Shown: positions 55,065 to 56,961 of the stretch, in pieces
How positions within the stretch are numbered: the first letter of the stretch is position 1
How the letters are laid out: every line of letters begins with the position of its first letter
From: Bacillus sp. (in: firmicutes)
GTDB taxonomy: Bacteria > Bacillota > Bacilli > Bacillales > Bacillaceae
Reading direction: 5' to 3'
DNA length: 56,961 nt
Assembly: GCA_031180405.1 (NCBI GenBank)
Contig: JAPSLU010000009.1
Coordinates: forward strand, 1 to 56,961
Position numbers and translations under genes: made by a program
The notes under the pieces: model-generated
The model's input: only the letters and a program-made list of their open reading frames with translations
Databases searched by the model: none
Told to the model about the DNA's origin: nothing

Positions 55065-55898
55065 CTATTCAACCGTAAACCCTCCACCCGTAACGTCGCG
55101 AACTTCATGAACAACAACGAACGCGCTAGAATCAATAGATCGTACAAGTCGTTTTAATTTGGATAACTCTTGCCGATTAATAACAACATAGAGGACTTCT
55201 TTTTCTAGATCCGAATAACCACCCCTAGCGTTAAAAATCGTAACTCCTCTTTTTAGCGAATGAGTCATTTCTCGTGATATCATGGAAGCAGAATTGGAAA
55301 TGATTGTGACGGCTTTTTGTGAATCAACACCCTCAATCACAAGATCGATCACTTTTGCCCCAATAAAAACAGCAACAAGTGTATACATGGCTTTCTCTCG
55401 TCCGATCACGAACGCAGAACCAGCTATGACAATAAGATCGATGATTAAAACCGTTCTGCTAAGACTCCAACCAAAATACTTTTCCCCTAGACGAGCGAGA
55501 ATGGCTGTTCCTCCCATTGATCCACCTGATCGGAAAACGAGACCAAGTCCTCCTCCGACGGAAGCACCCGCAAATAACGCTGCTAATAACGAATCACCGC
55601 CTAATGGTTCCCCCCAGCCTTCTGTTACAAATAAAAAAAAGGATGCCAGAATTGTCGCAAGAAGAGTATAGAAAATTGTTCTTCGATCTAGTAACTTGTA
55701 GCCTATAAGAAACAAAATTCCATTTAGAGTAAAGTTGATCACTCCGGGAGACCATTCAAACAAATAATAAAACATAATGGTAATCCCGATGATTCCGCCC
55801 TCAGAAAGTTTATTAGGTATCGCAAAATAGTTAATCCCCAACGCGTAAATAAAAGAGCCAGCAAAAAGCATGGCTAATCTCCAAATCTGTGGCTTCAT
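55065..55898 (-). CDS. YitT-family membrane protein with DUF2179 domain (full length)
   Basis: 277 aa. The N-terminal membrane domain (about 1-190) has INYFAIPNKLSEGGIIGITI and FRSGGSMGGTAILAR; the cytoplasmic C-terminal DUF2179 domain (about 200-277) runs MTHSLKRGVTIFNARGGYSD, then EVLYVVINRQELSKL and HEVRDVTGGGF. Start at 55898, behind GAGAGG 7 nt away. The family's role is unknown. The shorter relative at 2809-3390 lacks the second domain. Confidence 0.88.
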   Translation of the reverse strand: MKPQIWRLAMLFAGSFIYALGINYFAIPNKLSEGGIIGITIMFYYLFEWSPGVINFTLNGILFLIGYKLLDRRTIFYTLLATILASFFLFVTEGWGEPLGGDSLLAALFAGASVGGGLGLVFRSGGSMGGTAILARLGEKYFGWSLSRTVLIIDLIVIAGSAFVIGREKAMYTLVAVFIGAKVIDLVIEGVDSQKAVTIISNSASMISREMTHSLKRGVTIFNARGGYSDLEKEVLYVVINRQELSKLKRLVRSIDSSAFVVVHEVRDVTGGGFTVE

Positions 55899-56020
55899 AT
55901 GAAAACCTCTCAACCCATAATGTAGATAGGTGAACAGGTCATAACGACCAAAGAAGAAAAGGCAGATACTAGTCGTTAACGATTATCCACCTTTATCTTA
56001 CACATAATTTAACTACCTTT

Positions 56021-56737
56021 TTATTTCAAAATAAATTTATAGCCTTCTCCAATAATATACTGTTTTCCAATATGAACAGGATGCTCTCTCTCATCATAAA
56101 TAACTGTATCCATATAGAATAGAGGTTCACCAGTTGCGACCTTCAGTAATTCTGTTTGATCCTCAGTTGCCCGTACGATTTCTAACGATAATTCCCCGGA
56201 ATGCGCCGGTTTAATATCGTGTTTTTCCTCAAGTGTTCGGTATAAGGATTCATCTAAATTTTCATTAAGTAGAAAGTGGTATTTTTTATAGGAAAAGTAG
56301 TTGTTTTCAAGCATTACAGGAGATTCTCCTCCATACCTTACTCTTTGGATATAGATCATCGCATCATCGTCATCGAGCTGTAGCTTTTCTTTATCTTTTG
56401 GAGTGGGCGGAATAATTTCTTTTTTTATCACTTTACTGCTGGCTTTTAACCCATTTGCTTTACAAGCCTCAGAGAAACTAAGAAAATGGACAATCTTCCT
56501 TTCAATCTTAGGTTTACTTACAAATGTGCCTTTCCCCTGCTTCTTAATCAGGTACCCTTCCTCAACTAATTCGAGAATGGCCTTCCTAACTGTTATACGA
56601 CTTATTTTATGGATCTCGCTTAGTTCAATCTCAGTCGGAATTTTATCTCCGTATTTTAACACTCCGTTTAAAATTGAGCTTCGGATTGATTCCTTTAATT
56701 GTACATATAATGGAACTTTATCATCTTGTCTTAACAT
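56021..56737 (-). CDS. GntR-family regulator of the HutC/UTRA subfamily
   Basis: 238 aa. N-terminal winged helix (VPLYVQLKESIRSSILNGVL, PTEIELSEIHKISRITVRKA, GKGTFVSKPK) and a C-terminal UTRA ligand domain (about 85-235) with QRVRYGGESPVMLENNYFSY, then LFYMDTVIYDEREHPVHIGK. UTRA proteins bind amino-sugar phosphates or similar metabolites; the ligand here is unknown. ATG 56737 has GGGTGAAA upstream. It may regulate the gene ending at 56872 next to it, on the same strand. Confidence 0.88.
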   Translation of the reverse strand: MLRQDDKVPLYVQLKESIRSSILNGVLKYGDKIPTEIELSEIHKISRITVRKAILELVEEGYLIKKQGKGTFVSKPKIERKIVHFLSFSEACKANGLKASSKVIKKEIIPPTPKDKEKLQLDDDDAMIYIQRVRYGGESPVMLENNYFSYKKYHFLLNENLDESLYRTLEEKHDIKPAHSGELSLEIVRATEDQTELLKVATGEPLFYMDTVIYDEREHPVHIGKQYIIGEGYKFILK

Positions 56738-56871
56738 AATTTCACCCGTCTTATTTGATTATAATGATATTATAACGTTTTCATGTAAGTTGTCTCAAGC
56801 AAAGGGGTTCAGATAAGCTCCTTAAGAAACTGTCCTAGAAGGGATAAACGTAAGACTTACTAGACAACATG

Positions 56872-56961
56872 TTAAGAAAAATAACTCGACAAGGCTTTCA
56901 TCGATCTTTCCATCGCATCTTTTGGATCCTGGACATATTGATACGATGTATATTCCAGAGA
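56872..56961 (-). CDS. C-terminal end of an unidentified gene (runs off the right edge)
   Basis: The minus strand reads SLEYTSYQYVQDPKDAMERS then MKALSSYFS and a TAA at 56874-56872. Only 29 codons are visible, but composition and frame look real. It lies upstream of the GntR regulator on the same strand and may form a transcription unit with it. No family can be named. Confidence 0.45.
   Translation of the reverse strand, partial: SLEYTSYQYVQDPKDAMERSMKALSSYFS

Overview
The window looks like chromosomal DNA from a low-GC, Gram-positive, endospore-forming member of the Bacillaceae. The reasons are the HutP-type histidine-utilisation antiterminator, a long Bacillus-type SRP RNA, CsoR/CopZ/CopA, TcyABC, a SleB/CwlJ-type hydrolase, strong AGGAGG ribosome-binding sites and frequent TTG/GTG starts. 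No prophage, insertion sequence, CRISPR array, rRNA or tRNA was found. It reads as ordinary chromosome with many single-gene units, intrinsic terminators and several decayed genes.

Region by region. 1-1.2 kb: start of the hut operon on the minus strand (hutP, attenuator, partial hutH). 1.3-2.8 kb: ndk and glutaminase on plus. 2.8-9.9 kb: minus-strand membrane and signalling genes (YitT protein, CPBP protease, a membrane protein overlapping an FAD oxidoreductase, a dCache-GGDEF diguanylate cyclase, a PD-(D/E)XK-like protein). 10-16.4 kb: small minus-strand genes (a Pro/Tyr-rich protein, two GNATs, an SDR, a DinB-like and an HXXEE protein) and an SRPBCC-ArsR-P-loop kinase operon with a palindromic operator. 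16.6-23.9 kb: a CBO0543 protein, a K+/H+ antiporter, an integrase-like protein lacking its first catalytic Arg, several pseudogenes, a likely structured small RNA, a 53-aa gene and an MFS transporter. 23.9-31.7 kb: a class A penicillin-binding protein, the copper operon csoR-copZ-copA-(His-rich FixH/YtkA-like protein), and SRP RNA. 32-38.7 kb: a secreted GH10 xylanase behind a XylR-like operator, a DRE-TIM aldolase-like enzyme, an aldo/keto reductase, a Bcr/CflA exporter, and marR-namA. 38.7-47.3 kb: the tcyABC cystine importer, a chemoreceptor, an M20 amidohydrolase and a LysM/SleB hydrolase. 47.5-57 kb: an MDR oxidoreductase with an apparent ATA start, a lipoprotein, ilvD, small hypotheticals, an ABC-permease pseudogene, a class III aminotransferase, a full-length YitT protein, and a GntR/UTRA regulator next to the end of another gene.

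Functional groups: histidine use under HutP attenuation; copper sensing (CsoR), chaperoning (CopZ), export (CopA) and an extracytoplasmic His-rich partner; cystine import; an ArsR-controlled operon; and a MarR-controlled old-yellow-enzyme reductase. The least explained signals are the two-hairpin RNA at about 20.2 kb, the ATA initiation site at 48.5 kb, the altered integrase at 18.8 kb and the small genes at 20.4, 26.3 and 52.2 kb. All start choices, operators and terminators were read by eye; none was tested computationally.
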